A stretch of 13,729 bases of DNA from NCBI GenBank assembly GCA_031254635.1, contig JAIRUB010000072.1, forward strand, positions 1 through 13,729, read 5' to 3'. Below the pieces are notes generated by a model. That model searched no databases. It saw nothing but the letters and a program-made list of their open reading frames with translations, and was not told the origin of the DNA. The translations under genes and the position numbers were made by a program. The stretch is from Prevotellaceae bacterium. Its GTDB lineage: Bacteria > Bacteroidota > Bacteroidia > Bacteroidales > UBA932. How positions within the stretch are numbered: position 1 is the stretch's first letter; every line of letters starts with the position of its first letter. Positions 1-7,741 of the stretch are shown here, piece by piece.

Positions 1-128
1 TTTTCGACTTGGAACCAAAATTGCGACCACAATATTTTAATAAAGTATTGTACTTTATATCCTTTAGACAATAATTTTTTGAGTGCTACAACACTCTCCT
101 TTACATACAATTGTTTCGCTTTTAACAT
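1..128 (-). CDS. Possible hypothetical protein, 5' part only (runs off left edge)
   Basis: On the minus strand an ATG at 128-126 opens a frame of 42 codons that stays open to the window edge. The predicted peptide is Lys-rich with aromatic residues near its end (start MLKAKQLYVKESVVALKKLL) and shows no signal peptide or motif I recognise. A TATCTTTG box, a perfect match to TAnnTTTG, lies on the same strand at 161-154, about 25 nt before the ATG, which gives a plausible short leader. Forty-two open codons in DNA this AT-rich could occur by chance, so the call rests mainly on the promoter match. No function can be assigned. Confidence 0.35.
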   Translation of the reverse strand, partial: MLKAKQLYVKESVVALKKLLSKGYKVQYFIKILWSQFWFQVE

Positions 129-153
129 GCTATATATGATTTATATTTAACAC

Positions 154-161
154 CAAAGATA
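154..161 (-). promoter_or_regulatory. Candidate Bacteroidota -7 element (TATCTTTG)
   Basis: Read on the minus strand, 161-154 is TATCTTTG, matching the Bacteroidota TAnnTTTG element. It would drive the partial minus-strand frame starting at 128. No clear TTTG -33 box is visible; a run of T (minus strand) at about 186-181 is the closest candidate. The rest of 162-318 is AT-rich spacer downstream of the M14 peptidase gene, with no convincing terminator. Confidence 0.35.
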
Positions 162-318
162 CTATTTACGCTATTAGAATAAAAAATTATTCACATTGGT
201 ATAACCTGCATATATCAATACGATAGATGCTCTCTTTTATTTGACCATTATGTATCAATAAATAAAACTATATATTAAAAATCAAATACTTATAAACAAA
301 AAATTTACGTGTGAAAAG

Positions 319-3300
319 TTATTTTACAATTATCTGTAGCGCATGCTTCGTACCATCAGGCAGTTGAATTTCCATAATATACATACCGGCATAACTTGGC
401 GCTGTTACAGCACTATGTACATCTTTTTGTTGGCGTACTAAATTTCCGCTAATATCATAGATATTCACGTTTACTTTGTCCACGCCTTCCGGTAAGTTGA
501 GGGTCAACAATTGGCCTGCGTTTACAGGGTTTGGATACACAGCAATTTCAATTTGTTCCTGACTCTTTACGTATGGGCATAATTTATGCCATTCGCTGGT
601 TTTCATACTATGTACTTCAGCAATATATTCGCTTGCTTGGCGGCCACTCAGCAGGATATAACCACTGGTCTCAGGCAATAATGTTCGTAATGTTCCGGTA
701 AGTAAATACCAGCGATACTCGTCAAAAGTGTGGCCGCCGTTATATTCTGCATTATTCACTACGGCTAAGGTTTTACCCCAACGTTGTATATACATCGGTG
801 CTGACGAACTTCCCAAAGCTTTTGATATGTTTAATGTATAAGAAGTTGTAGTACTAAAAGCAATAATTTTGATATTAATAACAGTTATATCGTTAGATAA
901 TGGAATATTCATTCCGGCCATGTAAGGACAACCATTCACTTCAATTGTTCCTTCGGAAGTAAGGTTCAATTCTACATAGTCTTCATTACAATCGGCCATA
1001 TAAAACATATTATCAGAAATAGGGAGGATGTTATTGTTAACCGTTATGGCAATCAAGGCAGGATCAGCAGGATCAGGATCTACATCTAAAAACGAAGCTA
1101 CTATCGAATGATCTGTCGTAACATTGGTAAAAGTATAGCTACCGGCAGTTATTGCAGCTGCATCATTATAGCCGTCTATTAATACTTCCGAAATACGGAA
1201 ACCGGTATTCGGCGTTATGGTAAATGATTGGCTACTACCAAGCGCTACCGTCACACTTCCGCTTGGAGCAATAGTTCCATTGCCGCCGTTAACAGAAGAG
1301 GTAATCGTAGTATAAGTAGTTGCTGCATAATTTTTAGGAACAACAATAAAATCGACAAAAACGGCATCTTGTCCTCCGCTCGTAGAAACATCGCGCGAAT
1401 AAGTCCATTTGAGGGTATGGGTTCCGGCACTGACATCAAAAGCGTATTCGCTCCAATCAATTTCACCACGCCATTTACCCTTGGACACATTGTCGATAAA
1501 AAACTCCAAATAGTCATAGAAGGCCCCGTTATCTTCCGTAGAAACCTTGGCGTAATAAATGACTTCACCCGGACTTTCACAAGCAAATGTATATTGCATG
1601 GTAGAGGATTGATTGTGCGTAATCGCTCCCGAACGGATAGATCTTGTTCCGTGGTATGCTTCAGTATTAGTAATATACCAGGGTAGATTTCCAGAGAAGG
1701 TAAAATCGCTCGGAATAATACCGTCTTCAAAGGATATTCCTTCGAATATATTCAATGCGGTATGTATTTCGCTACCGTTAGTTACCATTATTGTTATTTT
1801 CTTTCTTTGGTATCCTTCTTTTTCAAATAAGAATTGATTTTCGCCTCCCATTACGTTTGCAATGGTAAAACTACCCGATGCATCTGTTGTAACCGAAGGG
1901 TTTGGCATATTGGGAAGTGATACGGTAACACCACTCAATGGTAGTCCGTTGTGTACATCCCGCACAGTACCCGATACGGTATATGCCTGCTTTGGCTGCA
2001 TAACCACATTCAGGTAAACTGTCGAATTTTGGCCGGTCACCACCACATTAGGAATTGTTTGTGTAACATATCCATAGGATTCAAAGTTGAAGGTATAAGT
2101 GCCAGGCGAGAGCATCCGGTAGTAATTACCATATTGGGGGTTGGTTTTCACATGGGAATTGTCTGCATCATGCCCTACCGTGATGGTTGCCGGTAGCGGA
2201 TCTCCTTGACTATTGGTTACCTTTCCCCTGACTCCGTAATAAACATTCTCAATGAATGACAACATTGCTGCATGATTATATTCCCAATAGTTTGGTAATT
2301 GGTCGGACTGAACCATTTTTGTATTGGAAATTTCCAAAGTAATTTCCTTGCAATTATGCCAGTAGCCCATGTAATCTTGACGTCCTCCATCGATTACATA
2401 CCAATCGCCGCCGTTTGTAACTCCACTGCTGGTTACAGAAGTAAAATAACCTGAAGGACCATTAGCTTTAGCTAATGCAACATATTGTTGACAAATTTGT
2501 ATAAACCAATCGTTATCGGGGTGTATTTTTAGGGTAGTACGCCAACCATCCCATGGGTAGTTGGCTACTTCAGCACCACCGTGATAATTAGCGCCCAAAA
2601 TAAAATTTTTAGTACCCGCATAATTCATCATTACTGTAGTCTCTTGTTGCGTTGGGCCATTCGGGTTTGGACCTACCCACGGGTCAGGAAAATTTCGATT
2701 AAGGTCAACACCATTAGCATTATTCCTTATTGCGGAGAAAACAGTACTGTTGCCGCCATAGTAGGTGCCGTCGGGATTGGTATTGGGGGCAATAAAAATT
2801 GAAACAGAATCTAACAACTCGGTAATTCGACTATCTTTTCCATATTCAGTTAATAAATAGTGAGCTAAGCGCATACATAAAATCCAACCGGTAGTTTCAT
2901 CTCCGTGCATGGTGCTCGAAAGCAGAACTTCGGGTTTCGCCTTATTGGCTGCAATATTGCTTGTAACATTTAAAACAAGTATGTTTCTATTTTGGAAACT
3001 TTTTCCCGCTATATAAAGTTTGCACATATTGGGATAATCGGTTTCAAACTTTTCCATTCGCTGATTATAAACATCGTAGGTAGGATATCTGTCCCAGTTT
3101 ACCATCTCTGCAAGTGTAGTTGCCATAGTACTCGCTCTGCCAGCCTGTATGGAAGGGTGTTCAAGTTCAATGAATTGAAATTTTGTTGCTTTTAATTTTT
3201 CAAATTGTATCTCATTGGCATAGGCTATAACATCAAGCCCGGTAACTTTGTCAATAGATACGATTCGAGTCAGATAGTCAAGGTCCGAGCGGTCGTCAAT

Positions 3301-3387
3301 TTTTATTTGCAGGTAGTATTCTGTTGTTTGAGAAAATAAATGCAGGCTTGCAAACAAAAAAAATAAAAAAAAGACAAATCTTTGCAT
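319..3387 (-). CDS. Secreted M14 (carboxypeptidase E/D-like) metallocarboxypeptidase with T9SS sorting domain
   Basis: A 1022-aa exported zinc carboxypeptidase expected to remove C-terminal residues from peptides at or outside the cell surface. Residues 1-20 are a signal peptide ending LFSQ. The catalytic domain (about 95-380) has zinc ligands H161 and E164 (HGDE) and H269 (NYHGG), the subfamily M14B signature DLNRNFPD at 228-235, and catalytic E352 in EITLEIS. A carboxypeptidase-regulatory beta sandwich follows (about 384-465), as in CPD/CPE, then a second CarboxypepD_reg-like domain (470-545), a MAM/jelly-roll-like domain (about 550-685), an InlB-type bacterial repeat (695-766) and a cadherin-like beta-sandwich (about 775-855). 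An aromatic linker (868-937) leads to a C-terminal type A sorting domain (948-1022: YPNP, YDISGN, GMYIMEI, final VK). The tail implies export by Sec, then T9SS and surface attachment or release. All catalytic residues are present, so it should be active. Substrate is unknown. It lies downstream of pckA but has its own promoter. Confidence 0.93.
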   Translation of the reverse strand: MQRFVFFLFFLFASLHLFSQTTEYYLQIKIDDRSDLDYLTRIVSIDKVTGLDVIAYANEIQFEKLKATKFQFIELEHPSIQAGRASTMATTLAEMVNWDRYPTYDVYNQRMEKFETDYPNMCKLYIAGKSFQNRNILVLNVTSNIAANKAKPEVLLSSTMHGDETTGWILCMRLAHYLLTEYGKDSRITELLDSVSIFIAPNTNPDGTYYGGNSTVFSAIRNNANGVDLNRNFPDPWVGPNPNGPTQQETTVMMNYAGTKNFILGANYHGGAEVANYPWDGWRTTLKIHPDNDWFIQICQQYVALAKANGPSGYFTSVTSSGVTNGGDWYVIDGGRQDYMGYWHNCKEITLEISNTKMVQSDQLPNYWEYNHAAMLSFIENVYYGVRGKVTNSQGDPLPATITVGHDADNSHVKTNPQYGNYYRMLSPGTYTFNFESYGYVTQTIPNVVVTGQNSTVYLNVVMQPKQAYTVSGTVRDVHNGLPLSGVTVSLPNMPNPSVTTDASGSFTIANVMGGENQFLFEKEGYQRKKITIMVTNGSEIHTALNIFEGISFEDGIIPSDFTFSGNLPWYITNTEAYHGTRSIRSGAITHNQSSTMQYTFACESPGEVIYYAKVSTEDNGAFYDYLEFFIDNVSKGKWRGEIDWSEYAFDVSAGTHTLKWTYSRDVSTSGGQDAVFVDFIVVPKNYAATTYTTITSSVNGGNGTIAPSGSVTVALGSSQSFTITPNTGFRISEVLIDGYNDAAAITAGSYTFTNVTTDHSIVASFLDVDPDPADPALIAITVNNNILPISDNMFYMADCNEDYVELNLTSEGTIEVNGCPYMAGMNIPLSNDITVINIKIIAFSTTTSYTLNISKALGSSSAPMYIQRWGKTLAVVNNAEYNGGHTFDEYRWYLLTGTLRTLLPETSGYILLSGRQASEYIAEVHSMKTSEWHKLCPYVKSQEQIEIAVYPNPVNAGQLLTLNLPEGVDKVNVNIYDISGNLVRQQKDVHSAVTAPSYAGMYIMEIQLPDGTKHALQIIVK

Positions 3388-3410
3388 AGGTCAAGGGTAT
3401 TTATTCCGTT

Positions 3411-3419
3411 GCAAATGTA
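3411..3419 (-). promoter_or_regulatory. Bacteroidota -7 element for the M14 peptidase gene
   Basis: The minus strand reads TACATTTGC at 3419-3411, a full match to TAnnTTTG(C). It lies 23 nt before the ATG at 3387, giving a leader of roughly 15-20 nt. The upstream flank is A/T-rich with a TTTT run at about 3434-3437 at a suitable -33 distance but no clean TTTG. This separates peptidase transcription from pckA. Confidence 0.6.
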
Positions 3420-3445
3420 CGAAATATTTTTTTTAAAATGATTAA

Positions 3446-3467
3446 TTAGTGACTAAAATATCACTAA
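3446..3467 (-). terminator. Weak candidate terminator hairpin after pckA
   Basis: Just past the pckA stop (3475) the minus strand carries TTAGTGA, an 8-nt loop, then TCACTAA: a perfect 7-bp stem. It is followed by TTAATCATTTT rather than an immediate U-run, and the stem is AT-rich, so it would be a weak intrinsic terminator or just an mRNA 3'-end hairpin. Confidence 0.3.
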
Positions 3468-3474
3468 ATATTAA

Positions 3475-5070
3475 TTATTGCAACTGAGGTCCAGCGGGAA
3501 TCAATGCCTTACCTGCTTCCGTATCGCAATATTGTTCAAAATTCTTAATATATTTAGTGCCCAGGCTTTTAGCCTTTTCTTCCCATTCTTTTACATCCTT
3601 ATACGTCTGACGCGGGTCGAGAATGCCTTCCGATACATTGTTCAATGCTTTCGGGGCTGTCAGGTTCAAAATGGGAATATGCACAGTTTCAGCCTTTTCG
3701 ATAGAGCCGTCGATAATAGCATCAATAATGGCACGGGTGTCTTTAATAGAAATACGTTTACCCGTACCGTTCCATCCGGTATTTACTAAATAAGCCTTGG
3801 CATTGTGTTGCCTCATTTTACCCACTAAAGTTGAAGCATATACAGTAGGGTGTAATGTTAAAAATGCTTCGCCGAATGCCGGAGAGAACGATGGAAGCGG
3901 CTCCGTAATACCGCGTTCCGTACCTGCCAACTTAGAGGTATAACCGCAAAGGAAGTGGTATTGCGCCTGAGCATCGTCCAAAATAGATACCGGAGGCAAC
4001 ACGCCGAAAGCATCGGCTGAAAGGTAAATAATCTTACTGGCATGTCCGGCTCTCGTTGGTATTACTATCTTGTTAATATGAAAAATAGGATAGGAGACAC
4101 GGGTGTTTTCGGTTACCGAACCATCGGCAAAATCCACCGAGCCGTCGGGGCGCACAGTAACATTTTCCAACAAGGCATCACGTTTAATGGCACGCCAAAT
4201 ATCCGGCTCGTTTTCTTCGCTCAGGCTGATAGTTTTGGCATAACATCCTCCCTCGTAGTTAAATATGCCATTATTATCCCAACCGTGCTCATCATCGCCG
4301 ATAAGATAACGCTTCGGATCGGCCGAAAGAGTGGTTTTACCTGTTCCCGACAAACCGAAGAATATCGCTACATCGCCCTTTTCGCCCAGGTTGGCAGAAC
4401 AGTGCATAGATGCCATACCTTTCTGCGGCAGGTAGTAGTTCATTATAGAAAACATACCCTTTTTCATTTCGCCGCCATACCAAGTGCCGCCAATGATTTG
4501 TACCTTTTCGGTAAGATTAAACAATACAAACACCTCGGAATTCAAACCATGCTGTTTCCAATTGGGATTAGTACATTTTGAGCCGTTCATCACCACAAAA
4601 TCGGGCTCTCCATAATTAGCTAACTCGTAGTGCGAAGGACGGATAAACATATTGGTTACAAAGTGAGCCTGCCAGGCCACCTCCATGATAAAACGCACTT
4701 TCATGCGAGTATCTTTATTTGTGCCGCAATAAGTGTCAACCACATAGAGTTTTTCTTTATTAGAAAGCTCGTGTTGAACCAGTCCCTTCAACTCTTTCCA
4801 TACTTCAGGAGTTACCGGACGGTTAATAACCCCATCCCACCAAATAGTGTCTTTCGATACGGCATCTTCAACAATGTAACGGTCTTTAGGCGAACGGCCT
4901 GTAAAAACGCCGGTTTTCACGGCTACTGCACCGGTATTGGTGAGTACGCCCTTTTCAAAACCTTCATTTTTAGCACTCATTTCAGCTTGAAACAGTTGTT
5001 CATACGACGGATTGTGTATCAACTCTTTAACACTGGTAATGCCATACTCGTTTAAATCTAAGTCTACCAT
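3475..5070 (-). CDS. pckA: Phosphoenolpyruvate carboxykinase (ATP)
   Basis: Cytosolic enzyme converting oxaloacetate + ATP to PEP + CO2 + ADP. In anaerobic Bacteroidota it often runs in the carboxylating direction to conserve energy during fermentation. The 531-aa length is close to the 540 aa of E. coli PckA, and key residues align with a constant offset of about 9: R59 (TGRSPKDR), Y198 and K203/K204 (TWYGGEMKKG), H223, P-loop GLSGTGKTT with K245, metal-binding D259/D260 in LIGDDEHGW, and R324 (NTRVSYP). The start at 5070 gives the N-terminus MVDLDLNEYGI, sensible for the family. It is divergent from recQ with a 90-nt intergenic region and appears monocistronic. Nothing looks broken. Confidence 0.97.
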   Translation of the reverse strand: MVDLDLNEYGITSVKELIHNPSYEQLFQAEMSAKNEGFEKGVLTNTGAVAVKTGVFTGRSPKDRYIVEDAVSKDTIWWDGVINRPVTPEVWKELKGLVQHELSNKEKLYVVDTYCGTNKDTRMKVRFIMEVAWQAHFVTNMFIRPSHYELANYGEPDFVVMNGSKCTNPNWKQHGLNSEVFVLFNLTEKVQIIGGTWYGGEMKKGMFSIMNYYLPQKGMASMHCSANLGEKGDVAIFFGLSGTGKTTLSADPKRYLIGDDEHGWDNNGIFNYEGGCYAKTISLSEENEPDIWRAIKRDALLENVTVRPDGSVDFADGSVTENTRVSYPIFHINKIVIPTRAGHASKIIYLSADAFGVLPPVSILDDAQAQYHFLCGYTSKLAGTERGITEPLPSFSPAFGEAFLTLHPTVYASTLVGKMRQHNAKAYLVNTGWNGTGKRISIKDTRAIIDAIIDGSIEKAETVHIPILNLTAPKALNNVSEGILDPRQTYKDVKEWEEKAKSLGTKYIKNFEQYCDTEAGKALIPAGPQLQ

Positions 5071-5123
5071 AATTAGTTAGTTTTTAGTATATTATTAAAT
5101 TGTTATCAATCATTTAAAAGAAT

Positions 5124-5132
5124 GTAAAGATA
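5124..5132 (-). promoter_or_regulatory. Possible -7 element for pckA
   Basis: The minus strand reads TATCTTTAC at 5132-5124, one mismatch from TAnnTTTG (final G is A). It would give a leader of about 45-50 nt before the ATG at 5070. No TTTG -33 box is evident, so this is tentative. It sits back to back with the better-matching recQ element at 5145-5152, so the two promoters would overlap. Confidence 0.35.
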
Positions 5133-5144
5133 ATAATTTTTTTG

Positions 5145-5152
5145 TACTTTTG
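5145..5152 (+). promoter_or_regulatory. Bacteroidota -7 element for recQ
   Basis: TACTTTTG at 5145-5152 matches TAnnTTTG exactly. By the usual spacing, transcription should begin at about 5156-5159. That leaves only 2-5 nt before the first possible recQ start (TTG 5161), or about 15 nt before the alternative TTG at 5173. No clear -33 TTTG is present. Confidence 0.5.
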
Positions 5153-5160
5153 AACTTTAA

Positions 5161-7077
5161 TTGTTAATTAATTTGAATATTTTTCATCAAATATTACAAG
5201 AATACTGGGGATATGCGGCATTCCGACCTTTACAGGAAAATATTGTACAAAAAGCCTACGAGGGCGAAGATGTATTAGCCCTGATGCCTACCGGCGGCGG
5301 AAAATCCATTACCTTTCAGGTTCCAGCCTTGGCTAAGTCGGGAATTTGCTTGGTAATAACCCCACTAATTGCCTTAATGAAGGATCAGGTAGAAAATCTT
5401 AAAAAACGAAATATTAAAGCCTTAGCTGTCCATTCGGGCATGACAAGCAATGAAATGGACGTAGCTTTGGATAATGCCGCTTACGGCGACTATAAGTTCT
5501 TGTACCTTTCGCCCGAACGCTTGGGTACAGAGTTATTCAGGGTAAGAGTACAAAAAATGAACGTAAACCTCATAGCGGTCGATGAGGCGCATTGCATATC
5601 GCAGTGGGGCTATGATTTTCGCCCTTCTTACCTGCAAATTGCGGCCATACGCGAGCTCTTGCCTGAGGTGCCGATACTTGCCCTTACTGCTACTGCAACA
5701 CCGGAGGTAGCGCAGGACATCATGGATAAGCTGAAATTCAAAACCCCTACCCTGCTGCAAAAAAGTTTTGAACGGAAAAATTTGGTCTATGTAATCCGCC
5801 GTACGGAAGATAAAAATAAAGCGTTATTGAAAATATGCCGAAGCATACCCGGCACAGCAATCGTGTATGTGCGCAACCGTAAAAGCACGCAGGAAATAGC
5901 TTCTTTATTGGTACAAAACGGTATCAGCGCCGATTTTTACCATGCAGGCTTGAGTACCGAACAGCGCAACGCCAAGCAGGACGACTGGAAGCAGGGACGC
6001 ATACGGGTAGTTGTTTGCACCAATGCCTTCGGCATGGGCATCGACAAGCCCGATGTGCGGTTGGTAGTGCATATTGACTTGCCCGAAAGCATTGAGGCGT
6101 ACTTTCAAGAGGCAGGCCGCGGCGGCCGCGACGAGAAAACCGCTTATGCCGTGTTGCTCTGTAATGAGGCTGACAAATTGAGCCTGCAACAGCGTTTCAG
6201 GGTAGCCTTTCCTCCTATGGCAACGATTAGGGAAGTATATCAGCATATTTACAGTTATTACAATTATCCTTACGGTGCAGGCAAAGGCATTACACACGAC
6301 TTTAGCCTGATGGAGTTTTCCCAACGCTACCACATTCACTCGCTCACAGCCCACAGCGCCTTGCAATGCCTTGAGCGCGACGGCTACCTTGAAGTAACTG
6401 ATGAGCTGAACAACCCTACCCGCATTATGTTCACCATGCAACGCGACGAACTGTACAAGGTGCAGGTATCTAATGCCGACCTGGATTCATTTATCAAAAT
6501 ATTATTGCGTATTTATTCAGGGCTATTTTCCAACTACACCGGCATCGACGAAACTTATGTTGCCAAAGTGTCCGGGTTGCCGTTAAATACCGTCAACGAC
6601 TATCTCCTGCGCCTTTCGCGGCAGCACGTAATTGCCTACATTCCGCGTAAGCGGACACCGTTGATTATTTTTAACGAAGAACGTTTAGACGATAAAAACC
6701 TGCGCATATCGAAAGAAAACTACCAACTGCGCATGGAACGTTACGAGCAGCGTATGGCAGCCATGTTGCGTTATGCCGACTCTACCGCCACATGCCGCAG
6801 TCAACAGTTATTGGATTATTTCGGCGAAACCAACAACACCCGCTGCGGCCGTTGTGATGTATGCACTTCCCGAAATGCACTCAACATGAGTAATTATGAA
6901 TTTGATTTAATAACAACAGCCATACAAAAAATAATTAACGACAATGAAGTAACCATTGAGCAATGCGTTGATGCTATTAAAGGCGACAACAACAAAACAT
7001 TAAAAGCGTTGCGGTGGTTAATGGAAAACGGAAAAGTACATGAAGCCAATGACGGAAAACTACGATGGGTCAAATGA
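5161..7077 (+). CDS. recQ: RecQ-family ATP-dependent DNA helicase
   Basis: Superfamily 2 3'-5' DNA helicase used in recombination and repair. Numbering from TTG 5161 (638 aa): motif 0 FRPLQ (21-25), Walker A PTGGGKS (43-49), DEAH box 141-144 followed by CISQWGYDFRPSY, motif III TATAT (176-180), motif V TNAFGMGIDKPDVR, motif VI QEAGRGGRD (316-324). The zinc motif typical of RecQ (C545, C562, C565, C568) lies about 200 residues after the helicase core instead of directly behind it. The intervening region (about 340-535) looks like winged-helix/RQC-type folds, and a short C-terminal helix-turn-helix-like tail follows (580-638). An in-frame TAA at 5158-5160 and no ATG before codon 42 force a non-ATG start: TTG at 5161, or TTG at 5173, which fits family N-termini better. 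It overlaps the next gene by 38 nt. Confidence 0.95.
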   Translation: MLINLNIFHQILQEYWGYAAFRPLQENIVQKAYEGEDVLALMPTGGGKSITFQVPALAKSGICLVITPLIALMKDQVENLKKRNIKALAVHSGMTSNEMDVALDNAAYGDYKFLYLSPERLGTELFRVRVQKMNVNLIAVDEAHCISQWGYDFRPSYLQIAAIRELLPEVPILALTATATPEVAQDIMDKLKFKTPTLLQKSFERKNLVYVIRRTEDKNKALLKICRSIPGTAIVYVRNRKSTQEIASLLVQNGISADFYHAGLSTEQRNAKQDDWKQGRIRVVVCTNAFGMGIDKPDVRLVVHIDLPESIEAYFQEAGRGGRDEKTAYAVLLCNEADKLSLQQRFRVAFPPMATIREVYQHIYSYYNYPYGAGKGITHDFSLMEFSQRYHIHSLTAHSALQCLERDGYLEVTDELNNPTRIMFTMQRDELYKVQVSNADLDSFIKILLRIYSGLFSNYTGIDETYVAKVSGLPLNTVNDYLLRLSRQHVIAYIPRKRTPLIIFNEERLDDKNLRISKENYQLRMERYEQRMAAMLRYADSTATCRSQQLLDYFGETNNTRCGRCDVCTSRNALNMSNYEFDLITTAIQKIINDNEVTIEQCVDAIKGDNNKTLKALRWLMENGKVHEANDGKLRWVK

Positions 7078-7636
7078 ACCATCTGCTCTTTTTAACGGAG
7101 AAATTATTGTTATAGATACCCTTGATGCTGCAGATGCAGCTGTGGCCTATTTGTCGCAGCAAAGCATATTGGGCTTCGATACAGAGACCAAGCCTGCCTT
7201 TAGTTCGGCAGACAGCCGTATCCGTAAAGTGGCATTGTTGCAGTTAGCCGACGACAAGCGTGCCTATCTTTTCCGTTTGAATAAAACAGGGCTTCCCAAA
7301 AACCTTGCAAAGCTGCTCGGCAACAAGCAGGTTATGAAAATCGGCGCTGCCATTCACGACGACATTCGGAAACTGCGTAAATTAAGGCTTTTTCAAGCTG
7401 AAAATTTTGTTGATTTACAAAATATGGTAGCAGACTACGGCATTGAGCACAAAAGCTTAAAAAAAATGGCGGAAATAGTGTTACAGATTAATATTTCGAA
7501 AGGCCAGCGCCTCACCAACTGGGAGTCGGAAACCCTGACTGTACCTCAGCAGCGTTATGCCGCCACCGACGCCTGGGTGTGCAGGGAAATATATTTGAAA
7601 TTAACGACTGTATGTCTTCAAACAAAAGTTTACTAG
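7040..7636 (+). CDS. DEDDy-type 3'-5' exonuclease (WRN-exonuclease/RNase D-like)
   Basis: A stand-alone 198-aa 3'-5' exonuclease domain. Exo I is GFDTET (D47, E49), Exo II is KIGAAIHDDIRKL (D108), and Exo III is YAATD (Y173, D177), so the complete DEDDy two-metal active site is present. Domain size and the YAATDAW signature are closest to the WRN-exonuclease branch rather than full RNase D, as there is no HRDC domain. It begins inside recQ (38-nt overlap; ATG at 7040, alternative ATG at 7049), so the two are almost certainly co-transcribed and probably translationally coupled. This suggests it trims DNA ends or intermediates with the helicase. An RNA substrate cannot be excluded from sequence alone. 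Confidence 0.9.
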   Translation: MKPMTENYDGSNEPSALFNGEIIVIDTLDAADAAVAYLSQQSILGFDTETKPAFSSADSRIRKVALLQLADDKRAYLFRLNKTGLPKNLAKLLGNKQVMKIGAAIHDDIRKLRKLRLFQAENFVDLQNMVADYGIEHKSLKKMAEIVLQINISKGQRLTNWESETLTVPQQRYAATDAWVCREIYLKLTTVCLQTKVY

Positions 7637-7710
7637 TAACATTAAACCTATATTCCGCATTAGAAATAACACACCTCTACAAAATACAGTAATTCATTTG
7701 TTTACGTTTG

Positions 7711-7741
7711 TTTTTTTCTAACGCTACGCATTAGAAAAAAA
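7711..7741. repeat. Short perfect inverted repeat (11 bp arms, 9-nt loop)
   Basis: TTTTTTTCTAA (7711-7721) and TTAGAAAAAAA (7731-7741) are perfect reverse complements around CGCTACGCA. The loop can add two more pairs past one mismatch. On both strands the 3' side ends in A rather than T, so it is not a standard intrinsic terminator. It directly precedes the transposase-remnant frame and may be an IS or MITE end. Confidence 0.6.

Noticed and set aside
81..96. GAGTG/CACTC 5-bp hairpin near the left edge
   Set aside because: Short stem; followed by A rather than T on the minus strand and only preceded by T on the plus strand, so it is not a terminator. It lies inside the possible partial gene.
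1228..1686. Long open frames on the opposite strand of the M14, pckA, recQ and ABC-F genes (for example 1228-1686, 4042-4581, 5905-6441, 10356-10730)
   Set aside because: Their translations show no domain or compositional sense, and they lie fully inside strongly supported genes on the other strand.
2460..2476. Small palindrome ATTAGC/GCTAAT
   Set aside because: It lies in the coding sequence of the M14 catalytic domain (encoding LAKAN) and is explained by codon choice.
7629..7638. TTACTAGTAA palindrome at the exonuclease stop codon
   Set aside because: A 10-bp palindrome with no loop and no T-tract, overlapping the stop codon. It is not a usable terminator and is expected by chance in AT-rich sequence.
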